Shown here piece by piece: positions 9,135-18,931 of a stretch of 55,644 bases of DNA. Origin of the DNA: Sphaerochaeta halotolerans (lineage in GTDB: Bacteria > Spirochaetota > Spirochaetia > Sphaerochaetales > Sphaerochaetaceae); NCBI RefSeq assembly GCF_003429665.1, contig NZ_QUWK01000004.1:110665-166308 (forward strand), read 5' to 3'. Position 1 is the stretch's first letter. Every line of letters starts with the position of its first letter. The translations under genes and the position numbers were made by a program. The notes below the pieces were generated by a model. That model was not told where the DNA came from. It did not search any database and saw nothing but the letters and a program-made list of their open reading frames with translations.

Positions 9135-10370
9135 CTACCCATCGGTGTCTAGATGCATGAACCGGAGTGGATTGCTATGAACCATCTCATGAATATCGTC
9201 ATCACTGAAAGGTGACTCCTCAAAGATCCGATAATAGGATGTGTATGATTCCACCTTCACAAGGTTAACCGAAAAGTCAGTACCAAACAGGCTCCTGGAA
9301 AGTACCGTCTGCTTTTTTTCTACATCCAGTGTTTTCATGTAATTGGAAAGCAACACGTAGAAATCAGGATTGCTGCCACTGAAAGAGACATCTGCATACA
9401 CATTTGGATAGAGTAGCATGAGTTCAACAAGATCATAAAACCACGGAGAGTCGGGTACTCTGCTTGTTAAGCTAGATAGTAGTGACAAGGGATTTTTTTG
9501 CAGTTGGTTGTACTGCCAACCATAATGGGCAAAATCAATCCTAAGCATAGGGTAACGTGCAAGTACCGGCTTGTAGGAGGATGGGGCAGTGTATTTCCAT
9601 GCCTCCTTCGCTGGTACTCCTCTGAACCCTTGATCGTCACAATGGGTCATAATAGGGATGTCGTGTTTCGTACAAAACTCATAGATCATGATGACTTTGT
9701 CACGCTGTTCTGGGTCTGTTGGCCACGGGTCATAACCCAGTGGGGGATAGAGCTTGACTCCGTAGAATTGTTTCTTCTCATTACCTGTACGAATATAGGT
9801 ATTCAGTAGTCCTTCAATGAAGGAAGGGGAATGAACCTGTGGGTTGATGCCTAAAAAGGGAAAGAACTCGAACAATCCATCTGGATGGGTTGTCCGATAA
9901 TAATCAAAACCCTCTAGGGTGTCTTTCACATAATCAAGGATTTTTTCTTCTTTGGGGGCAGGATAGTAGAGCGAGTCGTTCCTAATTTTGCTGCTGGAGA
10001 AGTCCATCAAGAGTGGGCACATTGCCATCTTGTCGTAAGTACGGGAACGCATGTGCATTTTCCCATCGTGGATATAGGGCTTTTCAGGTCGGATGGCTTC
10101 TTCATCATGACTGGAAAATTTCCCCATGAGATCATCTTCCATCATTACCAGGGTCTCTCCGATGGTCTGTTCAAATGTGGTCAATGTATTGGTGATGCGG
10201 TTGAGCAGGGCTGCGCTCTTACGATTCTTGTTGGTCAAGATATAGCTCGGGGAAAGGGTCCCGCTGGTCACCAAGTCCCCGATACCTCCCTCCAATGAGG
10301 AAAAGAACGACAGCAAATTTGGATGCACGATATTCATCACATGAAAATGCTGGTCAAAGAAGTAATGCAT
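9135..10370 (-). CDS. Amidohydrolase-family metal-dependent hydrolase (TIM barrel)
   Basis: About 411 residues. Metal-site segments of an amidohydrolase-2-type barrel appear in order: FDQHFHV at the N-terminus, GVKLYPPLGYDP, a central THCDDQGF, DFAHYGW, and a late GTDFSVN. The frame can be read 15 codons further up, but AGGAGG lies five bases before the ATG at 10370, so that start is chosen. The substrate is unknown; it may be a decarboxylase or hydrolase. It ends four bases into the shared terminator region and lies about 50 bp downstream of glnS, possibly co-transcribed. Confidence 0.8.
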   Translation of the reverse strand: MHYFFDQHFHVMNIVHPNLLSFFSSLEGGIGDLVTSGTLSPSYILTNKNRKSAALLNRITNTLTTFEQTIGETLVMMEDDLMGKFSSHDEEAIRPEKPYIHDGKMHMRSRTYDKMAMCPLLMDFSSSKIRNDSLYYPAPKEEKILDYVKDTLEGFDYYRTTHPDGLFEFFPFLGINPQVHSPSFIEGLLNTYIRTGNEKKQFYGVKLYPPLGYDPWPTDPEQRDKVIMIYEFCTKHDIPIMTHCDDQGFRGVPAKEAWKYTAPSSYKPVLARYPMLRIDFAHYGWQYNQLQKNPLSLLSSLTSRVPDSPWFYDLVELMLLYPNVYADVSFSGSNPDFYVLLSNYMKTLDVEKKQTVLSRSLFGTDFSVNLVKVESYTSYYRIFEESPFSDDDIHEMVHSNPLRFMHLDTDG

Positions 10371-10419
10371 ACCACCCTCCTCAGAAGGTAATGGGGGGGT
10401 TATACGACCCCTCAAGGAA

Positions 10420-12132
10420 TCACATACCCATCTTCTTTTTCAACTTTGCCCAAGAATCCTTGAGTGTTACTGTCCTGTTGAAAACGAGATGGTCTTCACT
10501 ACTTGCCTTGCTATCAACACAGAAGTATCCATTACGGATGAACTGCAGATAATCCCCTTCCCGTGCTTGCCTGATATATGGCTCTGCTTTTGCATTGCTT
10601 ATAATCTGCAAGGAATCGGGGTTTAAGTCATCCAAATAGTTGCCTGTTTCCTTCCCTGGATACTCAGTGAGGAAGAGCTTGTCATAGAGGCGAGCCTCGA
10701 TGGTGACCCCTTCAGAGGCACTGACCCAGTGACTGGTTCCCTTGACCTTTCTCCCATCAGGAGTGGAACCCCCTCTTGATTCAGGGTCATAGGTGCAATG
10801 GACTTCAACGATGGTTCCCTCGTCATCTTTTACTACTGAATGAGCCGTCACATAGTAAGCATACTTAAGTCTGATCTCATTGCCGGGATAGAGTCTGTGG
10901 TATTTCTTCGGAGGATCTTCCATAAAGTCTTCCCTTTCGATGTACAGCTCCCGTGAAAAAGGTATCAGGTGTGTTTCGCTGCTTGGGTCTTCAGGATTGT
11001 CCACAGCCTCAAAGTATTCGACCTTATCTTCAGGATAGTTGTCGATGACCAGTTTTAGAGGGTCCAGTACCACCATCAAGCGCTGTGCACGTTTATTCAA
11101 ATCTTCCCGAACACAGAACTCCAACAAGGAGAAGTCAACAACGCCCTCAACCTTTGCCACTCCAACGCGGCTGATGAAATCTTTCATCGATTCAGGAGAG
11201 TATCCTCGTCTTCTGATACCGCTGATGGTAGGCATTCTAGGGTCATCCCATCCATCCACGATTCCCAGCTTAACCAAGTTGAGAAGTTTCCTTTTGCTCA
11301 TCACAAAATAGTTGATGTTCAAGCGGGCAAATTCATACTGATGTGGAGTATGCTCAATACCATCAATGCTGGTTGCCCAATCATAAGCAGGTCGGTGATC
11401 TTCGAATTCCAGTGTACAGATAGAGTGGGTCACGCCTTCAATGGCATCACTGATGGGATGGGTGAAATCATACATAGGATAGATGCACCAGGTGTCCCCG
11501 GTTCGTGGATGTGAAGCAAACTTGATACGGTAGAGTGCCGGGTCTCGCAAGTTGAGATTGGGACTGGACATATCAATTTTTGCTCGGAGAATGTACTTCC
11601 CCTCTGGGTGTTTGCCTTCATGCATCTCATGGAACAATCTCAGATTTTCTTCAATACTCCGCTCTCTGTCGGGACTGTTTTTCCCGGGTTCCTTCAACGT
11701 TCCCCGGTACTCCTTCATCTGCTCGGCTGTCAGACTGTCCACATACGCCTTGCCTTGTTTTATCAACTCCAATGCTATCTCATATAATTGCTGATAATAA
11801 TCTGAAGCATGGTACTCGTATTCACCCCAGTCGTAGCCAAGCCATTTGATGTCACGCTTGATGGAGTTGATGTACTCCATATCTTCCTTCTCGGGATTGG
11901 TGTCGTCAAAACGGAGGTGGCAGCGGCCTTGGTATTTTTCAGCAAGCCCGAAATTGATGCAAATCGACTTGATGTGTCCGATATGCAGGTATCCATTGGG
12001 TTCAGGGGGGAACCTGGTTACAATGGTGTTATTAGGAACCCGGCCGCTCGCCAGGTCATCTTCGATGATTCGTTCCAAAAAATTAAGGGGTGTTTTTTCT
12101 TTCATCCCCACTTCATTGTTCTCTTCCATCAT
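10420..12132 (-). CDS. glnS: Glutaminyl-tRNA synthetase
   Basis: 570 residues, a class I synthetase that charges tRNA-Gln. The HIGH motif is in PPEPNGYLHIGHIKS (about 43-57), the KMSKS equivalent is MSKRK (about 278), and the substrate-site FDDTNP is present. The C-terminal anticodon-binding beta barrel is complete, and length is close to E. coli GlnRS (554). AAGGAAGG precedes the first ATG; a second ATG follows directly. Its presence suggests direct glutaminylation rather than sole reliance on the GatCAB route. Confidence 0.96.
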   Translation of the reverse strand: MMEENNEVGMKEKTPLNFLERIIEDDLASGRVPNNTIVTRFPPEPNGYLHIGHIKSICINFGLAEKYQGRCHLRFDDTNPEKEDMEYINSIKRDIKWLGYDWGEYEYHASDYYQQLYEIALELIKQGKAYVDSLTAEQMKEYRGTLKEPGKNSPDRERSIEENLRLFHEMHEGKHPEGKYILRAKIDMSSPNLNLRDPALYRIKFASHPRTGDTWCIYPMYDFTHPISDAIEGVTHSICTLEFEDHRPAYDWATSIDGIEHTPHQYEFARLNINYFVMSKRKLLNLVKLGIVDGWDDPRMPTISGIRRRGYSPESMKDFISRVGVAKVEGVVDFSLLEFCVREDLNKRAQRLMVVLDPLKLVIDNYPEDKVEYFEAVDNPEDPSSETHLIPFSRELYIEREDFMEDPPKKYHRLYPGNEIRLKYAYYVTAHSVVKDDEGTIVEVHCTYDPESRGGSTPDGRKVKGTSHWVSASEGVTIEARLYDKLFLTEYPGKETGNYLDDLNPDSLQIISNAKAEPYIRQAREGDYLQFIRNGYFCVDSKASSEDHLVFNRTVTLKDSWAKLKKKMGM

Positions 12133-12184
12133 GGTCCTTCCTTATACCCTTTCAAAGGGGCTTCTCTGAGGATAGCACATAGTA

Positions 12185-12205
12185 GCACAACCCTAGTGGT
12201 TGTGC
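12185..12205 (-). other. Hairpin between the 12739 gene and glnS
   Basis: An 8-bp stem GCACAACC / GGTTGTGC with a 5-nt loop, just after the stop of the upstream gene and before glnS. There is no T-run, so it may be a processing or weak termination site. Confidence 0.4.
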
Positions 12206-12214
12206 GAGTGGCTA

Positions 12215-12739
12215 TCAGATTTCTTTCTTATAATCCAATGCGCTCATGGATGCCTTTGCATCCTCACTCCCTTCGTTAGCAAAATAGGGACCGAAACTTA
12301 CGGATTTCTGGATCCCTGGAAGCGTGTAACTGCCTACCCAGGTTACAGAGTCTGAACTCTGTCTCCTGTATCCGATCGATAGATGGGAACCTCTGCGTTT
12401 CATACTCCATATTGCTTGGTTGCTTCCTTCCTTTAAGGGAATTCTACTATAGTTGAGGAAACCATTGATCATCACGTGTATTTCCAAGGATTCTGTGCTT
12501 ATTCCAATGCCTATGTAATCGGTATCCAGATGGTAGAAGCAAACTCCTGCAAAGACATGATTCCCAGAGCTGGAGAGTGTCATGTTGCAAGAAAAGTCAT
12601 CATCAGAAACTGCAAGCAACAGAGGCCCATCAGGCAAGTGCATCTGAGGTTCAACAGAGAGGGAAACCGTTCGATGGTCTTTATCCCATGATCTGGGTTT
12701 TCCCATCCATCTAAAATCGCGCATCGTAATCTTTCTCAT
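12215..12739 (-). CDS. Hypothetical beta-rich protein, possible DUF1349/concanavalin-like fold
   Basis: About 174 residues. Alternating hydrophobic strands and segments such as GVCFYHLDTDYIGIGI resemble the concanavalin-like DUF1349 proteins (jelly-roll), but I am unsure of this. No signal peptide or membrane segment. The frame extends 14 codons upstream of 12739, but a TATACT hexamer ends six bases before the ATG at 12739 and no Shine-Dalgarno is seen, so a leaderless start there is preferred. Divergent from the HD-domain gene. Confidence 0.65.
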   Translation of the reverse strand: MRKITMRDFRWMGKPRSWDKDHRTVSLSVEPQMHLPDGPLLLAVSDDDFSCNMTLSSSGNHVFAGVCFYHLDTDYIGIGISTESLEIHVMINGFLNYSRIPLKEGSNQAIWSMKRRGSHLSIGYRRQSSDSVTWVGSYTLPGIQKSVSFGPYFANEGSEDAKASMSALDYKKEI

Positions 12740-12817
12740 ATACGCAGTATAGGAGAGTTGCTTCATTTTATCCATAACCACTTTATGTTCGGAAGAAGTT
12801 GTTGTACCTTATAGTGT

Positions 12818-13624
12818 ATGAAGTCACCAAAAGAATACGCATTGGAAAAGTATTTACTGTCACAGCTGGATAGGGATTCTGACAGCTATCGTCTGGCAAC
12901 ACTGCTCGTACAGGACCCTGAGATCGAGGCATTGCAAGAGTATGCGAACAGTGTTTCAATCAAGCGGCTGAACTACAATGACCACGGTCCGGTACATATG
13001 CGCCAAGTGGCCATCAACGGAGTCAAGATGCTCACCCTCCTCAAGGATGCAGGTATCAAGACGTCCTTGGAACAAGAGGAGAGTGGCAGTTTCGAAGATA
13101 GTATGCTTGCTTTATTGCTTGCGTCATTCGTACACGATCTTGGTATGAGTATTGGGCGAAGTGATCATGAATTGACTGGCTTGGTGATTGCACGTCCTAT
13201 CATGAATCGTATTCTCACCCAGCTTCTCGGCGACCAGTTGACCCGTAAGATAGCCATTATTTCGGTTGCCAGTGAAGGAGTGCTCGGGCATATGGCAAAT
13301 AGGAGAGTACACTCCTTGGAGGCAGGAATGCTTCTGGTTGCTGATGGATGTGACATGGAAAAGGGAAGAGCTAGAATTCCTATGAGTATCATGAGCCATG
13401 CAAAGGTTGGTGATATCCATAAATACTCTTCCAATGCAATTGAGAAGGTGACGATTACAAAAGGTGATTCGGTCCCCATCCTCATCGATATCGCCATGAG
13501 TAGTGATGTAGGATTTTTCCAAGTTGAAGAAGTATTGCTACCCAAGATTTCAATGAGCCCTGCCAAGGTATATGTACAGGTTCATGCTGGGGTAATCGGA
13601 AAAGAGCGAAAGAAGTACTTGTAG
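12818..13624 (+). CDS. HD-domain metal-dependent phosphohydrolase
   Basis: 268 residues. HD superfamily metal ligands are visible: NDHGPVHMRQV (H56, H60) and SFVHDLGMS (H106-D107). A further His occurs in SDHELTG. Such proteins hydrolyse phosphate esters, often of nucleotides or cyclic nucleotides; the substrate is not evident. The gene lies 8 bp before the PfkB kinase, so the two are likely co-transcribed. There is no Shine-Dalgarno; TACCTT ends seven bases before ATG. Confidence 0.82.
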   Translation: MKSPKEYALEKYLLSQLDRDSDSYRLATLLVQDPEIEALQEYANSVSIKRLNYNDHGPVHMRQVAINGVKMLTLLKDAGIKTSLEQEESGSFEDSMLALLLASFVHDLGMSIGRSDHELTGLVIARPIMNRILTQLLGDQLTRKIAIISVASEGVLGHMANRRVHSLEAGMLLVADGCDMEKGRARIPMSIMSHAKVGDIHKYSSNAIEKVTITKGDSVPILIDIAMSSDVGFFQVEEVLLPKISMSPAKVYVQVHAGVIGKERKKYL

Positions 13625-13632
13625 GAGGAATC

Positions 13633-14604
13633 ATGATAGGTGTAATTGGAGAAGCATTGATAGACTTTATTGCCAAGGGAACGCTGGGACCATCGGTTCC
13701 CTATGACTCGGTGGTTGGCGGATGTGCCTTGAATACGGCCGTTGCTACCTCTAGGCAGAATTCTCCTGTTGTGTATATAGGGAAAATCTCGGGAGACATT
13801 TTCGGGCAGCGAATGCTCAACCATCTCATCGAGAGTGAGGTGTTATTCGATCCAAGTCTCTGTGCTGCACCCCAGCCATCTTTACTTGCCATGGCAAGCC
13901 TTGATGCAGAAGGGAAAGCAAATTACACCTTTTATACAGAAGGAACAGCAGTGGCCAGTATGACCAAAGCAGAATTGCTAGCTGCCCTCCAGGAACATAC
14001 CGATTTGAAAGTGGTACACATCGGTTCAGTGTCCTTGGCTCTGGAGCCTCTCTCTGAGGTAATCATCTCGGCTTTGCAATCCTATGAACCAAAACCTGTG
14101 ATATTCCTCGATCCCAATGTCAGGCCAGATGTTATTACCGATATGAATGCATTGAGAAGTAGGATTGAAGAAGCAATGGACTTGGCATCCTTGGTCAAGA
14201 TTAGTGATGAGGATCTTCTGTTGCTCTACGAAGGAAAGGATGCAAAGAAAATGGCTCAGTCCCTTGCCAGGGAGAAGCAGGCTCATATCATTCTTACTCT
14301 TGGCAGGAAAGGAAGCATTTGGTACACCCCTGAAGGGGAATCAGCTTCCATGGAGATTATTGACCTTCCGGTTGTCGATACGGTGGGGGCTGGGGACACC
14401 TTCAGTGGAGGTCTCCTCTCCTATCTCTATGAGAGGGACTGTTTCGGCAAGGATGGGGAAATCCCACAACTAAAAAACCTATCACTTGATCTAATCAAGG
14501 ATGCGTTGGTTTGGGCGACAGCCTCCAGTGCCATCACCTGCTCCAGGAGGGGGTGTGATCCTCCTCGGTCCGAGGAGATACGTTCCTTGCTCTCCAGCCT
14601 CTAG
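13633..14604 (+). CDS. PfkB-family carbohydrate kinase (fructokinase-like)
   Basis: 323 residues, ribokinase fold. The N-terminal signature IGEALIDFI and GGCALNTAVA bind sugar. The C-terminal ATP/anion-hole motif DTVGAGDTFSGG is at 249-260 with catalytic D255. The AGGAGG site is close to the ATG. It probably phosphorylates fructose or a related sugar. It follows the HD gene by 8 bp. Confidence 0.9.
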   Translation: MIGVIGEALIDFIAKGTLGPSVPYDSVVGGCALNTAVATSRQNSPVVYIGKISGDIFGQRMLNHLIESEVLFDPSLCAAPQPSLLAMASLDAEGKANYTFYTEGTAVASMTKAELLAALQEHTDLKVVHIGSVSLALEPLSEVIISALQSYEPKPVIFLDPNVRPDVITDMNALRSRIEEAMDLASLVKISDEDLLLLYEGKDAKKMAQSLAREKQAHIILTLGRKGSIWYTPEGESASMEIIDLPVVDTVGAGDTFSGGLLSYLYERDCFGKDGEIPQLKNLSLDLIKDALVWATASSAITCSRRGCDPPRSEEIRSLLSSL

Positions 14605-14605
14605 G

Positions 14606-14635
14606 TTGCCTTAGCATCTTCTTTGGAAGTACACT
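14606..14635 (+). promoter_or_regulatory. Promoter of the HtrA protease gene (leaderless arrangement)
   Basis: TTGCCT, 18 bp, TACACT, then seven bases and the ATG at 14643. Transcription would start at or next to the start codon. No Shine-Dalgarno is present. Confidence 0.6.
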
Positions 14636-14642
14636 AAGCCTT

Positions 14643-15932
14643 ATGCTGAAGAATACCCGTAACAGAATTATACGCACATTGCTCCTGATTGTAGGGGGTG
14701 TGTTTTGTGTATTCATCGGCTTGTTGCTATTCCGTTGGACAGACAGTATTGCGGAAGATAAGCAAAGAAAAGAACTCTCAAAAGTGCTCCATACCATTGC
14801 CGAGGAACAGGGACCAGAAGGAGTGCTTGCACTTTCTGGATTGCATGTGGCAGACATTCTCTCAGGAGAAGATGGCTTGATATTATTTGAAGAAAATGAC
14901 GCCATCTATTATAGTGCTACAGAGAAACAACAGATGAGTGTCTATGAAAACGTGAACAAGAGCGTTGTACATATCACTACGGTGGGAGAGACAGCGGTGA
15001 GCGCTTTCATGGATGTCCTCCCCGCTAAAGGGACTGGCAGTGGCATCATTCTTTCCAAGGATGGGTACATCCTTACCAATGCCCATGTGGTAGAGAAAAG
15101 TGCAAGCCTGCAGGTTGGTTTGTATAACAACCAATCCTATGCTGCAACTTTGGTTGGTATGGATAGTGAGGATGATCTAGCAGTAATCAAGTTAGTTTCA
15201 GCCAAGGATGTTGTGTTGTATCCTGCCTCCTTAGGGACCAGTGAGGATTTGCAGATTGGGCAACGGGTAATTGCAATTGGAAATCCTTTCGGGTATGACC
15301 GTACGATGAGTGTAGGTGTGGTAAGTGGGTTGAATCGTCCGGTAAGAACCAGCGAAGGCAAGGTGATTATGAACGCAATCCAGACCGATGCCGCAATCCA
15401 TCCTGGAAACAGCGGTGGGCCCTTGCTCAATACCCGTGGGGAAGTCATAGGGATAAACTCTGCAATATTCACTACTTCAGGGAGCTCACAGGGGTTAAAC
15501 TTTGCAATTCCTGTTGATACTGCCATTGCAGTCATACCGGATCTGATCAAGCAAGGAAAGATCAGCCGGGGATGGCTCGACCTTGCTGCAGTACAACTTA
15601 CTCCCCAGCTGGTTGCCTATGCAAAACTTCCTGTTGAAAAAGGTGTTCTGGTCAGTGAAGTCACCAGTGGAGGGTTTGCTGAGAAAGCAGGCATACAGGG
15701 TGGGAGCCGAAAGGTCCAGTATGGATCCTCGGTTATCAATCTAGGAGGTGATGTGATCACCGCTATCAATGGTGAGACGATTGAAGATCTCAACGATCTC
15801 TATCTGGCATTACTCCCGATGAGAAGTGGGGAAAAAGTCTCGGTGACAATCAATCGTGACGGAAATGTAAAGAAGATGGAAGTGCAGCTGATTGAACGAA
15901 CAGCGCAACATGTGAGCGCATTGGTACGATAA
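14643..15932 (+). CDS. HtrA/DegP-type serine protease with PDZ domain
   Basis: 429 residues. A single N-terminal membrane anchor (about 10-32) is followed by a trypsin-like domain with the catalytic triad H148 (TNAHVV), D178 (EDDLAVIKL) and S257 (GNSGGPL), then a C-terminal PDZ domain (about 325-420). It acts as a periplasmic quality-control protease, held to the inner membrane like DegS. UvrB follows one base later, so the two genes are co-transcribed. Confidence 0.93.
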   Translation: MLKNTRNRIIRTLLLIVGGVFCVFIGLLLFRWTDSIAEDKQRKELSKVLHTIAEEQGPEGVLALSGLHVADILSGEDGLILFEENDAIYYSATEKQQMSVYENVNKSVVHITTVGETAVSAFMDVLPAKGTGSGIILSKDGYILTNAHVVEKSASLQVGLYNNQSYAATLVGMDSEDDLAVIKLVSAKDVVLYPASLGTSEDLQIGQRVIAIGNPFGYDRTMSVGVVSGLNRPVRTSEGKVIMNAIQTDAAIHPGNSGGPLLNTRGEVIGINSAIFTTSGSSQGLNFAIPVDTAIAVIPDLIKQGKISRGWLDLAAVQLTPQLVAYAKLPVEKGVLVSEVTSGGFAEKAGIQGGSRKVQYGSSVINLGGDVITAINGETIEDLNDLYLALLPMRSGEKVSVTINRDGNVKKMEVQLIERTAQHVSALVR

Positions 15933-15933
15933 G

Positions 15934-18006
15934 ATGAAAGATACAGTATATGTTGATGAAAAATGGGGAGGTGAAGCCGTTTCCAATATCCATGGACAGG
16001 TTTCCTACCAAAGTAAACCTTTCAAGGTAGTATCGTCCTATGAACCTGCAGGGGATCAGGGAGAAGCAATCAAGGCACTGAGTGCTGGCTTGCTTGCTGG
16101 GGACCGCTCTCAGACCCTCAAGGGTGTTACCGGCAGTGGTAAGACCTACACGATGGCGAAAATCATTGAACAAGTGCAGAAACCTACCTTGGTGCTCTCG
16201 CACAACAAGACACTCGCAGCACAATTGTATCGGGAGTTCAAGACCTTCTTCCCGGAGAATGCGGTAGAGTACTTTGTTTCAACGTATGACTACTATCAAC
16301 CTGAAGCATATGTTCCAGGGAAAGATTTGTATATCGAGAAGGATGCCTCGATCAACCAGGAGATTGACAGGCTTCGGCTTTCTGCCACATTCTCCTTGAT
16401 GGAGCGTCGTGATGTCATCGTAGTCTCTACAGTTTCCTGCATTTATGGACTGGCAAATCCGGTGTCAGTCCGTGATATGGTATACACCTTTCACACCGGG
16501 GATGCCTTCAACCATCGTGAAGTACTTGAACAGTTGGTGCGTATGCAATATGAACGAAATGATGCTATTCTCCAGCGAGGCTCATTCCGAGTTCGTGGAG
16601 ATGTAGTGGAGATTTGCCCATCCTACCTGGAAAATGCAGTAAGGATCTCCATCGATTGGGACGAAATTGCCTCCATTCAATGGTTTGATCCAGTAAGTGG
16701 GGAAAAGCAGGAGATAGTCGATAGCTATTCCCTATACCCCGCTAAACAATTTGTTATGCCGCATGAGCAGGTCAAGGCAGCCATTTCGAAAATCCGGAGT
16801 GAAATGGAAGATCAGGTTGAGTATTTCACCTCCATGGGTAAGCCGCTGGAGGCCGAACGAATCAAGACCAGAGTAGAATATGATTTGGAGATGCTTGAGG
16901 AGATCGGGTACTGTTCAGGCATCGAGAACTATTCACGTCCACTCTCTGACCGGAAGGCAGGTGAGAGACCGGCTGTTTTGTTGGATTACTTTCCCCCAGA
17001 CTTCATCACCTTCATCGATGAGTCACACGTTACGCTTCCTCAAGTAGGGGCGATGTATGAGGGAGACCGCTCACGGAAATTGAATCTGGTGAACTTTGGG
17101 TTCAGACTGCCCTCAGCGTTGGACAACCGCCCTTTAAAGGCCTCCGAGTTTGAACAGGTCGTGAAACAACGAATCTATGTTTCAGCAACACCGAATCAGA
17201 AGGAAGTGGAAGAGAGTACACGTGTAGTAGAACAGATTATTCGGCCCACCGGCTTGCTTGACCCAGAAATCGATGTTCGTCCCACCGAAGGCCAGATGGA
17301 GAACCTGTACGGAGAGATTCGCTCTGTTATCAAGAAAAAACAGAGAGTACTGGTTACAACGTTGACCAAGAAGATGAGCGAGGATCTTACCGATTACTTT
17401 GCCTCCCTCGGTTTGAAAGTTCGCTATCTGCACTCCGAGATAGAGACCATTGAACGGGTGGAGATCCTCAGGGATCTGCGCCTGGGTGTTTATGATGTGT
17501 TGGTTGGAATCAACCTACTCAGAGAGGGCCTGGACCTTCCTGAGGTTGCCTTGATCGCCATTCTTGATGCAGACAAAATCGGCTTCCTTCGCTCTGCTAC
17601 TTCCCTGATCCAGACCATAGGCCGTGCTGCCCGTAATGCAGAGGGACGGGTTATCATGTATGCAGACCGTATGAGTCCAGCAATGGAAGAGGCAATCAGA
17701 GAAACCAACCGACGCCGTGCAATCCAGATGGCTTACAATGAGGAGCATAATATTACTCCTACGACCATCGTCAAAGCAATTCATGATATGCTGGAACGTG
17801 AACAGCATGAACAGCATGAGATCCAGAAACACGATCTCGAGCTTCTTAAAGGCGGTTACAACCTGCTTAGTGCAACGGATAGAAAGAACTACATCAAGGC
17901 ACTGGAGAAAGAGATGCTAGAAGCAGCAAAGAATCTGGAGTTCGAACGTGCAGCAGTCATTCGTGATGAGATTCAGGACGTAAAGGCAGGCAAATTCACC
18001 AGCTAG
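15934..18006 (+). CDS. uvrB: Excinuclease ABC subunit B
   Basis: 690 residues; damage verification helicase of nucleotide excision repair. The Walker A GVTGSGKT ends near K70, the beta-hairpin YYQPEAYVPG follows, DESH is the Walker B, and the helicase motif QTIGRAARN is present. The C-terminal UvrB/UvrC interaction motif (LEKEMLEAAKNLEFERAA) is intact. The first about 25 residues are longer than in E. coli UvrB (673), so an internal start is possible. It begins one base after the htrA stop. Its stop codon interlocks with that of the convergent caspase gene in a CTAG. Confidence 0.97.
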   Translation: MKDTVYVDEKWGGEAVSNIHGQVSYQSKPFKVVSSYEPAGDQGEAIKALSAGLLAGDRSQTLKGVTGSGKTYTMAKIIEQVQKPTLVLSHNKTLAAQLYREFKTFFPENAVEYFVSTYDYYQPEAYVPGKDLYIEKDASINQEIDRLRLSATFSLMERRDVIVVSTVSCIYGLANPVSVRDMVYTFHTGDAFNHREVLEQLVRMQYERNDAILQRGSFRVRGDVVEICPSYLENAVRISIDWDEIASIQWFDPVSGEKQEIVDSYSLYPAKQFVMPHEQVKAAISKIRSEMEDQVEYFTSMGKPLEAERIKTRVEYDLEMLEEIGYCSGIENYSRPLSDRKAGERPAVLLDYFPPDFITFIDESHVTLPQVGAMYEGDRSRKLNLVNFGFRLPSALDNRPLKASEFEQVVKQRIYVSATPNQKEVEESTRVVEQIIRPTGLLDPEIDVRPTEGQMENLYGEIRSVIKKKQRVLVTTLTKKMSEDLTDYFASLGLKVRYLHSEIETIERVEILRDLRLGVYDVLVGINLLREGLDLPEVALIAILDADKIGFLRSATSLIQTIGRAARNAEGRVIMYADRMSPAMEEAIRETNRRRAIQMAYNEEHNITPTTIVKAIHDMLEREQHEQHEIQKHDLELLKGGYNLLSATDRKNYIKALEKEMLEAAKNLEFERAAVIRDEIQDVKAGKFTS

Positions 18007-18914
18007 CGGAGGATCAGATCCAGCGGCCCCCCAGTGATGGTGGGGTGCTGGTACTCCCATGAATTCACACTGTTTAGTGCAATATCCTGATGGTAGTACA
18101 CATATTGGTAGAGGTAGTCCACAGAAATGGTTTGGTCAACTTCTCGCTGCCTTTGGTTTTCTTCATCCCAGCCGAGTCCTTCAAGTAGAGCTTGTGTGAA
18201 ATGACCGTGTGATGCTGTTTCACTAGCCGTGTTGTCATACGTAGTAGCAGCCAGTACAAATACAGGACGGGTATATGAACCTTCAGTGAAGTATTGGTCA
18301 TATATTTTCTGTAAGTACGCATTTCTCTCAATGAGAGAGTAGGAGGTTTCACTCTCCAGCACAAAGTTTCCGCTATAGCAGCTGTCCATTAGTAAGAGAA
18401 CACTCCCTTTAGCGGAATCAAGGGCATCATAGAGTTCTTCAACGGTCAGAAGCACATCTGTGTACATAGAGCCTGATTTGGAGAAGATGGACCCATCATT
18501 ACGTGGGGGATACAACACCAACGAACCATCTTCCATTCCATGACCACTGTAGCTGATGATGAGGATGTCTTGCTCGTCCATTGCATCTGATAAAGACTCA
18601 ATTTTCTCGATTACATGGGCTTTGGTAGGAAGCAAAAGGTCATCCAAATCATCATTGCCATCTTGGAGCATAAGGGTGGATGTATGTTCCTTTCCTGCAA
18701 ACAGAGCATCAAATGCTTTCTCCAGTTCTATGGCATCAGGAAGTGTACCGTCAAGGTAATCGTCGCTTCTGATATTTGTACCTACATAGCTGAGCGCAAT
18801 GGCAAGGTGATGGGTTTTCCCTTCTGTAGGTGACGGGGTTATCAACTCACAACCCAAAAAAAGTGATAGGGACAGAAGCATCAGAAAATGGAGTTTCATA
18901 TTTCTAAAGTTCAA
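18003..18914 (-). CDS. Caspase-fold (peptidase C14-like) lipoprotein, second of a pair
   Basis: 303 residues. A signal peptide ends in a lipobox (SLFLGC, C22), so the protein is probably lipid-anchored. The caspase dyad is present: His125 in ISYSGHGME and Cys179 in LLMDSCYSGNF. A C-terminal QHPTITGG motif is shared with the neighbouring paralogue. The start is TTG at 18914, with AAAGGA eight bases upstream; an ATG five codons inside (18899) has no ribosome site. The 17-bp gap from the upstream paralogue marks an operon. Its stop shares CTAG with the convergent uvrB stop. Substrate and partners are unknown. Confidence 0.85.
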   Translation of the reverse strand: MNFRNMKLHFLMLLSLSLFLGCELITPSPTEGKTHHLAIALSYVGTNIRSDDYLDGTLPDAIELEKAFDALFAGKEHTSTLMLQDGNDDLDDLLLPTKAHVIEKIESLSDAMDEQDILIISYSGHGMEDGSLVLYPPRNDGSIFSKSGSMYTDVLLTVEELYDALDSAKGSVLLLMDSCYSGNFVLESETSYSLIERNAYLQKIYDQYFTEGSYTRPVFVLAATTYDNTASETASHGHFTQALLEGLGWDEENQRQREVDQTISVDYLYQYVYYHQDIALNSVNSWEYQHPTITGGPLDLILR

Positions 18915-18931
18915 TTCTCTGTTCCTTTGCT

